Origin: Petaurus breviceps papuanus
Lineage: Eukaryota; Chordata; Mammalia; Diprotodontia; Petauridae
Direction: 5' to 3'
DNA: 64,000 nt
NCBI GenBank assembly: GCA_028583685.1
Contig: JAMXIF010001253.1
Location: forward strand, 98,473,813 to 98,537,812
The position numbers and the translations under genes were made by a program. Shown in pieces: positions 1 through 12,500 of the stretch (positions within the stretch are counted from its first letter, which is position 1; each line of letters starts with the position of its first letter). The notes beneath the pieces are model-generated. The model saw only the letters and a program-made list of their open reading frames with translations, searched no databases and was not told the DNA's origin.

Positions 1-825
1 CACTATGTTGATTAAACTGAACACAGCTTCCTAGTTAGTCCGTGGTCATAAGCCTTAGAAACTGATCTAGAACCTCTTTCCTGTAAGCCAAGCAAATTTT
101 AAGGAGAGTTTCTGTACTTTTAAAAAAAGGAATCTAGCTTAGCTTAGGACCTAGGGGAAAAACCAGCCAAAGCATGGCAAAATCTCAGGAAATATTGCTC
201 CTGTCATAGAGGTTAGGTTGAGTGGAAGGTTTAGGTAGTTTGGTACTTCACTGTTATTTCAGTAGACTTCGCTTTTCATCATCTTCCCTTGTGAATGTAG
301 ATATAGATTTGGTACATACTTCTTGTTTTGAGGTTGTTGGAGGAGATGGGGGGTAACTCACATAGTACATCTTGCTGATTTTTTGTGTTATTTGTATTAA
401 ATCCAATAAACTGATTATGCATGTTTCAGAATGTCATATCTGTATACAAGAATATTATGAAAGTTTCTTCCCAAGAGGGTTTGAGTATTTTTAAAGTCTT
501 CCTTCTAAGATTAAAAAAAAGAAAATCCTTTTAAAATGCTAAGCATTTCTTTTTAAAGTTTTCTAAAGAATTAAGTATTTCACATTCTTCTTGTTTAGTA
601 CCAGTCTTTAAAAAACATTTTAACAAGACAGAATAATTTTGCCCCACAAAAAATGTAACATTAGAATTCATGTATAACATTTTTAAAGTCAAAATGTCAG
701 TATAAATGTCAGATGTTTTCATTATTTTATAAACCTTTTTCTTAGTAAATTTTTTTTCTTTAAAAAGCTTATTCCCCACTTCCATGCCCTTGCTTCAGTT
801 TTGAAGTAGTGACCTTATCATTATT

Positions 826-826
826 T

Positions 827-890
<64 letters not shown>

Positions 891-1058
891 TCATTTATTT
901 ATTTTTTAAAGCAATCGGGGTTAAGTAACTTGCTCAAGGTTACACGGCCAGGTGTTTCTGGGTGGGTGCTAAGTGTGGGAGCCCAGATTTGATTCCCAGG
1001 TCATCCCGACACTGGAGCCGGTGCTCTTACTTGCTGTGCTACCTGGCCGCCCCTGATG
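826..1058 (-). mobile_element. tRNA-derived SINE with a (TATC)n tail, minus orientation
   Basis: The tRNA-like head, ending in ggccgcccc, lies at the right near 1054. The body contains the CGGGGTTAAGTAACTTGCTC motif seen in other copies. The left end is a T-rich tail followed by about 15 TATC/CTAT units (828-890). An 11-bp target-site duplication, TTATCATTATT, lies at 815-825 and 1059-1069, so the microsatellite lies inside the insertion, in the element's own 3' tail. Sister of the copy at 2557. Confidence 0.85.
828..890. repeat. (CTAT)n microsatellite
   Basis: About 15 nearly perfect tetranucleotide units, followed by TTCATTTATTTA. It lies inside the target-site duplications of the flanking SINE. 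Confidence 0.95.
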
Positions 1059-1190
1059 TTATCATTATTAGTGACCATTATCATTATATATCAGTATAAA
1101 TATTTTGAGTTTTATTTTTCTACATGTTTTTCTTATAGAGAGATTTTCCAGAAATTTGTAGGTATGATATAGTCTTTTTTTTCCCCCCAG

Positions 1191-1340
1191 ATTCTCCAGA
1201 AACTGATATTGCTATGGAGATAGTGACACCAGAACAGCAAATCTCTGAAGCAGTATATGACTGTGTCATCTGTGGACAGAGTGGCCCATCCTCTGAAGAG
1301 CGACCCACAGGGCTGGTTGTGCTTTTGCAAGCCTCTTCAG
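1191..1340 (+). CDS. UBR3: UBR3 exon: first RING zinc ligands (CVIC)
   Basis: 150-bp internal exon after a pyrimidine tract and CAG, followed by GTAAGT. It starts with the last two bases of a split codon and ends with the first base of the next. Read in frame from 1193 it gives [16 protein letters not shown], then [11 protein letters not shown], then [17 protein letters not shown] (1262-1273) is the first C-x2-C zinc-ligand pair of the RING-H2 domain. The split Gly/Val codon at the junction resolves to Val with the next exon, giving QASS-V-LGQC. Recognition rests on the [13 protein letters not shown] block, which is essentially identical to mammalian UBR3. Confidence 0.95.
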
Positions 1341-3496
1341 GTAAGTGTCTTGTTAAGCTACTTCTCAGAATCAAAATAGATAGTAACTTTTTATTATTGT
1401 GGAAGAGCACCAAATGTGAAGTTGGAGCCCTAGGCTTGAATCTTTCCATTTAAATTTTAAATACTTTTCTTTAAAATGTAGACATGGGTAGGTTACATAA
1501 CCTCTCTCAGTCTTAGTTTCTTCGGTTAGAACATGGGAGCAAGAATACATTTACTACCTATCTCAATGTTGTTATTGAAGGAAGTCCTTTATAAACCTTA
1601 AAGTATTTAAATTATTAATAATATTATATGTATACATACATATACCCATACATATATATGAGTTTTAATTTTATTGTATAAACCATTGCTATATGTCAAT
1701 ATGCTAAAGTCTAGATCTATACATATGAATACCAAAGCAATGGTTTGTTTTTGGTCCTTAATCACAAACCAGCTCATTAGTATGATGCAACTTCAGAGAG
1801 AAAATTCATATTGAAAAGCTTATTCTCAGTATTTGTAAGGCATTTGAAAAATGAAATATTTTGACAAATTGTTCACTTCCTCTATCCTCTTCACTTTTCT
1901 CTCTGAAAAAGGAAAGAGGCATTATTTAAGGTTTTCTTTAAAACTCTAGGTCCAGTATCTCTTTCCAGAATGTTACATATTCTATTTTATCAAAGATAGG
2001 GTCATTTTGATATCATGTACAGGTGATATCCCAATATTACCATTGTGAAACTAAACCTGAGTAGAAGTTGTGCATGCTGTAGTGTTTTTGTCAGTTTTAA
2101 TTTCCCTTTTTAAAGCTATAGTTCTTTGAAAAAGCTTGAAGCATTTCTTAGCATTCTTTCCCAGTAACCACTCTTCTTTGCCCTGCTCCCTGTCCCCAAA
2201 TATATCTGGAGATAATGTTATCTTTTCCAACCTCTAGTTAGAAGAAAATCTGTTCAGAGTATTTCTTCTGGGAAGGATCACTTGCTTAGGTTTTAATGCT
2301 TGAAGATGAATAGTTAAGACATTCCTCCCAAACATCTTCTGAGTTGGTTGATTTCAAGTGAGAGTCCAAAGCCTGTCTTTTGGTACAGGATTTTCCCATC
2401 CTGAGATTACTTGTTTTTTTCTCTATCCTTTGATGATCAACTCATTTGGATCACTGCTTTGGCTTTCCTTCCCTTCTATACATCCTATAGATAGAAGGAA
2501 AAAATTTTTATAAGAACTCAGGATTAATTATTATAAAGATAGACCATTTGGCAACTTTTTTTTTTTAAAGCAATCGGGGTTAAGTAACTTTCTCAAGGTT
2601 ACACGGCCAGTTATTTCTGGGTGTGGTGCTGAGTATCTGAGCCTAGATTTGATTCCCAGGTCATCCCGACACTGGAGCCGGTGCTCTTACTCGCTGAGCC
2701 ACCTGGCCGCCCCATTTGGCAACTCTTAACAGGAAGAATTTCACAGCTCTCATTGCTTCTTCCCCTTCAGGACTTCAGTTCCTTTTTTTTTTTTTTTTTT
2801 ACCCCATCTCTTATCCCCTTTTTTGGTGACTACTTCTCAGAAAACTTTTAGCAGAATCCCTTCTTCAAGGTTTCCTTTCCTGATCCTCATCTATTCTAGT
2901 ATATACTTTAACCTTTAAATGCCATGTTGCAGGCTTTTATGATCATGTAGTTATCTTTCCTGCCCTCAGTGAACCAGTGATTTTAACAGTGTAGGTTAGG
3001 GTATTCCTCATATGTAAATTCCCTTTAACAACAAAAATTCACAATTCTTCTGCAATTAATAATATTGCTTGGGTTAGGACATTTGTAACAGTTCTGTTGA
3101 TTTCTTATAGAATCTATAAATTGACACTATTCAGTGAACTTCTGATGGCAGCAGAGTCTCCTTCTACTTGGGCAGAAACTTATGTGTTTCTAATACTCTT
3201 ATTAAGAGTTTTTGCATAAATCCTCAGAGAATGTAGAGAACCAATACTTCTTAGATGTATTCTGGCCAGGAGTGGGAATGTAATGTTAAGGAAATTCGAA
3301 GATCTTCCCTGCCCCTCAATAGGCCTATGTGATCATATGGAACCCATGGTAGGAGGAGCTTGCTGAATGGGTAGGTCAGGAAGTGAGAGACAGAGACAGA
3401 GACAGAGAGAGACAGAGACAGAGAGAGTGAGAGTGAGAGAGAGACAGAGAGACAGAGAGAGAGAGAGAGAGACAGAGAGACAGAGACAGAGAGAGT

Positions 3497-3592
<96 letters not shown>

Positions 3593-6500
3593 GAATGAGA
3601 ACAGGCAGAGCAGCTAGCATGAGTGAGAGAGGGAGTGATTTTTGCCTGGGCTAATGTGTTTGTGGGGAGGCCAAATGGAGGGAGGGCTTGGGATATTTGT
3701 GTTCTCTGCATTGGTGATGTGTATGGACTTTGAAGAACACTTGGGGTGTTGGCGCCTCTTACATTGGCCATGTGTATAGACTCCTTTGTTACTGTGATGG
3801 ATTTGGCTCACTGGTGTTTGAATAAATGTCTTGGTTTCATCTTCAAGGAAGAGAGTCTGTTTTATATCTTGTGATTCAAACCTAGGAATATGCCTGCATA
3901 GTCATAGCAACTGCTGTGGGTGAAATAGGGAGTTAGACTTAGAGTCAAGAAGAGAAGTTCAGATCCTGCCTTTGAAGCTTCCTCCTTGTGGTCTTCCCTT
4001 TCTCCGTGCAGATCTTGGGTGACAGTCCAAGAAAGCAGAAGTAAAGAAGTAAACATTTTGTAAAGATGATACTTTTTCAGATGCTTTATGAATAAGTAAA
4101 ATAAACTCTTAAATATAAATCTATTAAATAATTTCATTTTATTAATGTACTGGTTTGTTATTAAGAATCCCCCAAAAGATTTTTTATAGGGCTCCTCATA
4201 GATCTAGCTATAGCTATGTACATTTGTAGATATTTCTTGGTAATAAAAACATGTTTACGTAACACTTTAAGGTTTACAAAGTACTTTCCTCACAACAGAC
4301 CCAGAAGATGAGTAGTAAAAGTATTATTATTGTCCCTACTCTACAGATGGGGAGTTTGATAGGCTAAACGATGTCTTTAGAACCTCACTATTATTATGTG
4401 TCTTGAACTCAGGTCTTTGTGGTTCTGAGACTTATAGTATCTTCAATATCATGTTGCCTTTCATTATTGACCTTACTATCCCTGTTTCTTTAGGGATTCA
4501 ACCAAAGGAAAGAAAAACCTATTTAAAACCTTAGCTCTACTTAGTTTTATTGGCAGCCTGTCTCCTGAATAAATTGAAATGTACAAGTTGAGAATTTCAA
4601 TCCTAGTGTTAGTGAGCCTTGCCTCAAAGTCCATTTATTTGAATAGAAATAATGTGCAATGTGGTATCTGCATAGTCTGCTTTGAGGTTTTCCAGTTACA
4701 AAACAAATCTCTTGTTTCATTAGGCTCAGAACTGTTGAGAGTATAAGCATCATTCTGAGGAGTAGCTGAATCAAGCATGTTATCACTCTAGAAAGGACAG
4801 AACAACTTTCATGCCTATAGGGAGATAATAAAGTGTTTATAGAGATTTTTTTAGAAGTCATGGCTAGGAATGTGTGTGGTCTAGGATACAAGACATTGTA
4901 TGGGACCTTCCCATTCCTTTTGCCACTAACATTTGTACACATATGAGTTCTGGTTAAAATGAACCAACATTGATCAATCGATCAAATTATTGTTGGGAGG
5001 CAGTTTCACAGAAATGCAAAAAAAAAAAAAATACCTGGGGAAATTATTGGAGGAAGGGGAAGGATAGTGCTGAGGTCTGTAGTTGCTATACTTTGGGAGT
5101 GACTCTGATAGTAGTTATAGAAAATACTCTATCAAATATATGTTAACATACTTGTATCCTCACTGTTTCTGAATCCTTTGGTTCACAAATTATATTATTG
5201 GTTAAATTCTAGTTTTAACATTATTTGCAAAAAGGAAGAGTAAAATAATTTATATTATATTTTTGAAGTATTTTACTTACACTAAAGTCCTAATGTGATG
5301 CCTCATGGTGGCCTCAGAAGACCTCAGGGACCCTCTGTTCTTAAAGATTGTAATTAAAGCATACGGGCTGAGGAATATGTGCTATGTCATGTGAGAACTA
5401 GTTTAGCTAAGTTTGGAGCAGTTCATTACTAGGAAGTTGGCTTCAGGGTGATGGATTTTTCAGCTATAGCAACTAATGAACCCTGTATAAAGGGGCAGTG
5501 GAGGGAGTATCAGTAATGACAAAATCACTCAGATCGTTGAAGTATTGAATGTATAAGTATATATAGTCCCTTGGTGTAATCGTAGAGATACCACTTTTTC
5601 ATCATTTTTATTTTAGAAGCATTTCTAGTCTGTATTTGGGGATGGAACTGGTGTGGGAAATTGAATGTATCCTCTAATAGTTTCCTTTAGTAAATTTCAT
5701 CAGTAATGTGATTTTATTTATTTCTGCCCACTTCCTTTCTATTTGTAGTCTTAGGGCAGTGCCGAAATAGCACAGAGCCAAAGAAACTGCCAACCACAGA
5801 AGAGGAGCAGATATACCCCTGGGATACATGTGCTGCAGTACATGATGTTAGGCTTTCCTTATTACAGCGTTTCTTTAAGGATGTAAGTACTCATTACAGT
5901 TGAATAGTACTTTTTTTTTTTGCCCTTTTTTAAAAGAGGGCAATTGGGGTTACATGACTTGCCCAAAGTCACATGGCTAGTTTTTGTGTTAAGTGTCTGA
6001 GGCCAAATTTGAACTCAGTTCCTCCTGACTCCAGGGCTGGTGCTCTATTCACTGAGCCACCTAGCTGCCCCAATTGAATAGTACTCTTGATGCTCAAGTT
6101 TGTGGATATTCCCCCCAGTCCCATTAACATGATTTTATGGTTCTTATTTGCAATCTAAAATGGCATGCTGATATGGAATCTAGAAGTTTATTTTTTTTAA
6201 ATGTAGAAAGTGTTATTATACTTTATAGAAGTTTTCTATTAAAATTTCAGATATTAAGATAATATACAATTTTGACAAAAATAACCATATTATTCATGAT
6301 ATAGTTTGGGGGAAATACCTTTTAGATATATATTTTGAATATTCTAAGAACTCTAATTCTTTTTAGTTGTTTTTTAATAGATATATAATAGAACTCATTA
6401 CAGTGGTATTTAATATGGGTTTGTATAGAGTCTATAGAGTGTATGTCTGCAAATGTGGTCTATACTTTAGATTCCAGAATCTCTAGATTCATAAGCCCTC

Positions 6501-9500
6501 ACCTGCTGTACTGCTGGTAGTCTACCTGTGTCCCTCTAAGTTTTTTGTAGTTGGTTGTTTCAAAATAGTAAACTCATCCATAAAGATGGAAGCAGCAGCA
6601 GTAGCAGGCTCTTTAGCAAATGCCCTGTTGTTCTTGATATGACCTAGGTAAACTTCATGCTTTGTTAAGCAAAAAGTTATAATACCAGTTGACCTTGATG
6701 ACTGAAGAATTATCTGAACGTTATTGTATTAGGCTTTTGATACAGTGATGTTTTCAGGGTCTATTTACCCTCATCCTGAATAACTCTAAGCAGTCCTTTG
6801 TCTATATTTCTTTCTCTCTCCTTTATGGTGAACTGTCACTTCTTGCAATTGTCATAATGTCCCTAAAAACTTTATGCCACTTTCTAATTTGTTGCTTTTA
6901 ATTTGTTGTTAGTTGGGAAATTATATGAGTGAACTGTTAGAATTGTTTCCAAAGTAAGAGTTACTAGGCTTTTTGTGAAGGCTTAAAAGTCATCATATTA
7001 ATAAAGTGCAAAACTTCTATATAAGAACATTGACATATATTTTGACTGTGCAACGATCTACCTCCTCCTTTTTTCGTTTATTTCCTGATTCTTGGCTATT
7101 TTTTTGAAAGTCAGGGTTGCCTGCTATATGACTTTTGAGTTAAAGGGGGCATTGTTATATATGCCTGATAAAAAATTAAATCCATATAATTTTCTTTTAT
7201 ACCTAACTGTAGTGTATTTATGGTTTAGATGTTGTTTTATAGAGACATGATTGTTTCCTCAGATATACGTGTTATATATATAAAAAATATATATATTTTA
7301 ATAATCACAGAAGTTTAGGAGCAAACATTTGTAATACTTCACTTTAAAGAGGTCTCCTTGAGCTTAGTTGTATACTACATTATATCACAAAAATATAAAT
7401 TTCTAAGGCAGGAAAGAAGTATGTAATAATTTTCTGTTTTATATGTAAAGTATATGTATATGTAAATTGCTTTAAATGTGTATTTTTACAACTTGCTATA
7501 TTTTGTTTACTTTCTAAGAGTTCCTGTCTCCAGGCTGTATCAATTGGCTGGGAAGGAGGTGTTTATGTGCAAACTTGTGGACACACATTGCACATAGATT
7601 GCCATAAATCATACATGGAATCCTTACGGGTAAGTTTGTTAGAAAAATGCAAAAAAAGTTTTATGGTGGTTTCCGTTTAAGGCTAGGAATATTTCAAGAT
7701 ATTACCTTTAGACTTAATAACCTGGTGACGCTGTGGCAGCTCTCAGCAACAATTGTTGGGTTTGAGTGGACTAAGTGTATGTTTGCTTTTGTAACACCTT
7801 GTAAAGAAGAGATGCTTAACAAAAATTTGTTGAACAGAATGTAATTGATTCTGTTTAACCTCCTGTGTTTCAGGCTTGGCCCCTGGTCCTTTGAGGGAAG
7901 ATCATACTCACAAAAATTAGAATAACTCTTGATTGAGAAAGGGACTCCATTAAAGGATGTCATTGTTCATAAGGCTGAGGCATAAAATGCATCTTTCTTC
8001 GAGGCCTATGTCAGATGCTGCGCTGCTTCTTCCTTAAGCTGGCTTTTATAACCTTCATCTGCCTCTTTAGATTTTCACAAAGCACTTTGTATCTCCCCTC
8101 TGTCTCTGCTACATTCTCCTTTGTATCATGCCTAATTTTGTTTGTATTTCAGTTTGGAAAGGTATTGCTTTTGGACTTAGGAAAGGCCTGGGTTTGAGTC
8201 CCAGCTCCAGTGTTTACTAAGTTGTATAATATAATCAAGTCACTTAATCTCTTTAAACACCAGTTTCCTCATCTGTAAAATGGGGATAATGAGACCTTTA
8301 ATACTTACTTTATAAGGTTGTAATGAAGTATATATGAAAACCTTAAGTAAATATCAGCTGTTATGTTCAGTGGCAACATTATTATCATATCCTATTAGAT
8401 TATGAACTCTTTGTGGCCAAAGGACTATGCTATTTTTTTGGTTTTGTCTCTAGGGCCTAGCATAGTCTTTTGCATAGTAAATTTGTGTAGAATTAACTTC
8501 TTATACCATGGATATATAATCTATATAAAAGTAAGCAAAGTTAGTATTATTAATGGTGCTCTTTAGGTATACAGTTATGATTGAAAAGTTATACCTGTGA
8601 CCTCTACACACAAAAAGTCTGGTTTTGGTTTGTGTTATATAATTTTTTAAAAGGTTCTGGCACTACTTTTGACTCCGCTTTGTTGATTGGGATTGTGAAA
8701 ATATCAGAATCCAAAAGATTCAGTTGCTTTGTTCATTGTGGTTGGTGATTACTGCTAACAGGTTGTAGGGACTTATGCTTTTGGGTTCCTTATATGGAAC
8801 TTTGGAAATTGGTTACATGTAGTGAGTGGACTAAACTGTGTGAATCTTTGGGTTATGAAGCCCAAGACTCATAGCTTGCCCAAAACTATTAATATTGATT
8901 ATTATTAATAATAATTCCATTTATTTGCTAATAATAGCATAGTGAAGGAGATCATTAGTACTAAAGAAGATTAGGTTTGTGCTCACATATTGCTTTGTCC
9001 TGTCCTTCTCCTCATTGCCTTTTTGAGTCTCCTTTGCCATTTGAGTTAGTCTGTTTTTTAAGGTATTATTTTCCTCAGTCAGGCTGTTGACTCTCATTTC
9101 ATAATTTTCTTGCATTGTTCTCATTTCTCTTCTCAGTTTTTCCTCCATTTCTCTTATCTGCTTCTTAAGGTCCTCTATGGCCTGTAACCAGCTTATATTT
9201 TCCTTTGAAGCTTTTGGTGCAGGAGTTCTGACTTCACTGTTTTCCTCCTGTTCCATGCTTTGTTCCTTTTTGTCCCCAAAATAGGAGTCTAATGTTGGAA
9301 TCTTCTGTCTGCTTTGTTTCCTTTGCCTGGTCATGTTGCCCCTCAGTCACTTGACCCCTGGGATTTTTGCCACAGTGGGTCTCTGCCACCAGACAGGGGA
9401 GCCTTCGTCCCAAATGGTGGGGTTTTCTCAGCTGCCGGAGGTATTAGATGGGTGCCCTCTCTGAGGTCTCCACACGCTCTGGCAAGCTGGACACACACCC

Positions 9501-12500
9501 CAGGACCTCCACCCTAGACTAGGTTAAAGCAAGAGCGATTACCCCTCAGACTGGTGCTTGGTCTCCCCACACTCTGCAGGCCAGGAACTGAAGCAGCCAC
9601 GTGGCGCTGACTGGCTGTGCTGGGCGTCTCAGCGGCTTCTGGGGCAAAATCCAGGCACTCCCACTTACTGGGTCCCAAAGTGCAGACTGCCCTGACCTTT
9701 CACTTTGTCCTTTGCATCTATGTGTTGATAATTCTGGAAACAGCCACAGCTGCTGCTGATCTGGAGTCCCTCTGGCTGGCTGCTGGTCAGACCTGCCCTG
9801 GGGCTAAAACCTCTGGCTCACTGGGCCTCCACTCCCAGAGCACTGCACTGGCCGATTCCTGCCAGGCTACCGGGCTGTCCTGAGTTGGAGGTTAGCTTCT
9901 CTCTGTCATTTTGTGGGTTCTGCAGCTCCAAAGTTTGTTCAGAGTCCCCTTTTTACATTGATTGGGTAAGGTGGAAGCCGGAGCCGCTGGTAGGTTGTGT
10001 TTCTACTCCGCCATCTTGACTCCGCCGTCCCCCCTCCCCTTATGCCCCCCCCCCCCCTCGTCCTTTTCTTTTGTTTAGAGGAGTCTTTTGCCCAGGTAGG
10101 CAAATGTTTGAGGTATGTAAGACTATGTGTACACAGTGCATGAAGGATCAAAAGATAGAAATGTGTATTGTTTAGAAATTGATGGAAGATAAAACTGCAT
10201 GAACTATTGTCTTTGGAAATAGGCCTTGAAGGTTAACTTAACAATTCTATGAAAGTGTTGGGTAAGTTAAAATAGCAATTAATAGCCCAAAGAGTGATAT
10301 AGGGATTGAAATGGTAAAGAGGAGAAATATAGTAGTTCAGTCTACATAAGATTGTTAAAAGTATCTTATTCTATATCTGTTTTTAGCTTTATTTATACTT
10401 ATGATGCTACCACTATAGGAATAGAAAGGCATTCTGCTTCCTGAAAAATATATGGTTTCTCTTTACTATAATAGTCGGAAATTACAGTCCAATTTTAATT
10501 GTCATTTTCCAGAATTTTACATTTTAAAATGGTATAGAGTTGTATTTTTCTAGAGCCTTGTTGAAGTATCTAAAATAAAAAGTTGAAAATTGCAAACATT
10601 AAGCAAACTAACTTTTTGATGTTTTGAAAAAAATAATTTAGCTGTTTGACTAGATTCTGCCATTTTAAGTAAACTGATTTGTGTTTAGACATAGCCTGGT
10701 ACATTTTTAAACATGTATATAAATATATTGTTAAATGTGCACATATATAGTTTTCTTTTATGGCAAATTTACAGTAAAATAGAACTAATCATTTTGATAG
10801 GTATTAGCCTCTAAATCTGGAGCTTTTACTTTAGTCTTTGGCAAAATGTATATTAAGTTATCAGACCCTCAGTTCTTCCCCTTTCAAATAATCTTTTCTT
10901 TATGTGTTCTTTTTTTTTTCTTTTTTTGGAGGGGGAATGTAGGACAATTGGGGGTAAGTGACTTGCCGAAAGTCACATGGCTAATTTTTTGTGTTAAGTG
11001 TCTGAGGTCGCATTTGAACTCAGGTCCACCTGACTCCAGGACTGGTGCGCTATTCACTGCGCCACCTAGCTGCCCTATGCCTTCTTTTTATAGTTCTTTT
11101 TCTCTTTTCTTGTCTTTTGCCCTTTTTTTGGGAGGGCAATTGGGTTTAAGTGACTTGCCCAAGGTCACACGACTAGTAAGTGTGTCAAGTGTCTGAGGCT
11201 GGATTTGAACTCAGGTCCTCCTGACTCCAGGGCTGGTGCTCTATTCACTGTTCCACTTAGCCACCCCTGCCTTCTTGTCTTTTGAATAATAGTTTGATCC
11301 ATTGTAATATTTATATATTCAACAAAATGCTTGCCTCTTCAAATAGATAGCAGTGTTAATCAAGATATGATAGTTGGAAAGATCAATGTACAAAATAGAT
11401 TCAAAGTAATAGGTAATTCAGAATTAGAACAAAAATATTCCTGTTTTTTGCTTGTCAGTATGTATACATTATTTAAATGCTTCCTGTAGTACTGTAAAAT
11501 TAAAATAACTATTAGAACTAAGGCAAAATATCTCTGTGTCTGTCTCTCTTTCAATACTTAGCATTTTATAGTTGAGGAAAGAAACCAAGGTAGGTAGTGA
11601 TTAAGGGACTTGCCCAGAGTCATACAGCTCACAAGCATCTATGGCCGGATTTGAACTTATGTCTTCCTGCCTCTTTATCTGTCTGTCAGTCTAATCTATC
11701 TTTAAACTTTGCCAGAATAGTTAATAGCATTCACTGAAATATGAAATATTCAATGAAATAAACATTCCGATGACACTTCCTCCCTCACTGCCCTTTCCAG
11801 CACTGGTTATACTTTCTCTCATAGTCTTCCATTCACTGGCCATGATAGAGGAGATGCAATATTCCTTATGCCCATTGCTACTTCCAGATTCTTCCACTAT
11901 ACCCATTTATCAGCCATCTCTCCTCCTTTGTGGTTCATACTAGACAAATATATCACCTAATTCATTATCTCCTAACACCAGAACATTCTTTTCCTTCCTC
12001 ACGGCCTCCTTCTCCACCTCATGAATATTATATGTACACACACACACACACACACATTTTCCCTTAAATACTTTAATTTCCCACTTCTTCATTCTGCTTA
12101 CTTTGTTTGCCATCCTCCACCCCATGTATGCACAGTGATGGTCATTTCCCTGATCTTGCCATGTTCATGAACTCTGAAATTTTTTATCTGATCATAACTT
12201 TTTACTTCAACCAAAAAAATTGATACTACTTCGTTATAACTATATTTTCTTTCTGTCCTTACATACTTCTCACATCATCCTCCACTATTTCTTTCACTCC
12301 AGTATTTGATTAAAAGGTAATCTTTCTCCTTGCCAAGGCTAGTCTGTCTGCATATAATCCTTGATACTATCTTTTCTTGTCTTTTACAGCAGATTGCCTT
12401 TAATATCTCCCATCATTTTTTACTCTTTCTCCCTTTTTTTTTTCCTTTTAGAGGGCAGTTGGGGTTAAGTAACTTGCCCAAGGTTACACGGCTAGCTTTT

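Larger units (their letters stand above)
1..1190. other. UBR3: UBR3 intron, 3' part, before first exon in window
   Basis: AT-rich intronic sequence. Apart from the SINE and its microsatellite tail at 826-1058, I recognise nothing in it. It ends in a T/C-rich tract and AG at 1189-1190, the acceptor of the first exon. No upstream UBR3 exon was found. Confidence 0.7.
1341..5748. other. UBR3: UBR3 intron (4.4 kb)
   Basis: Holds a MIR fragment, a complete SINE, a GA-rich LTR-like block and a second MIR. The stretches 1625-2540, 2725-3260 and 4450-5740 show nothing I recognise beyond AT-rich unique sequence. Confidence 0.75.

Noticed and set aside
1120-1449. 109-codon minus-strand frame over the first UBR3 exon
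   Set aside because: It is a shadow of the real plus-strand exon, whose peptide and splice sites fit UBR3.
3333-3771. Two long minus-strand frames of Leu-Ser repeats
   Set aside because: They are translations of the GA tract and have no coding meaning.
9314-9883. Two plus-strand frames in GC-rich sequence
   Set aside because: They are antisense to the L1 5' UTR and have no similarity to known proteins.
10910-11284. Tandem duplication of a SINE
   Set aside because: The second copy has its own 13-bp target-site duplication and different mutations, so the two are separate insertions.
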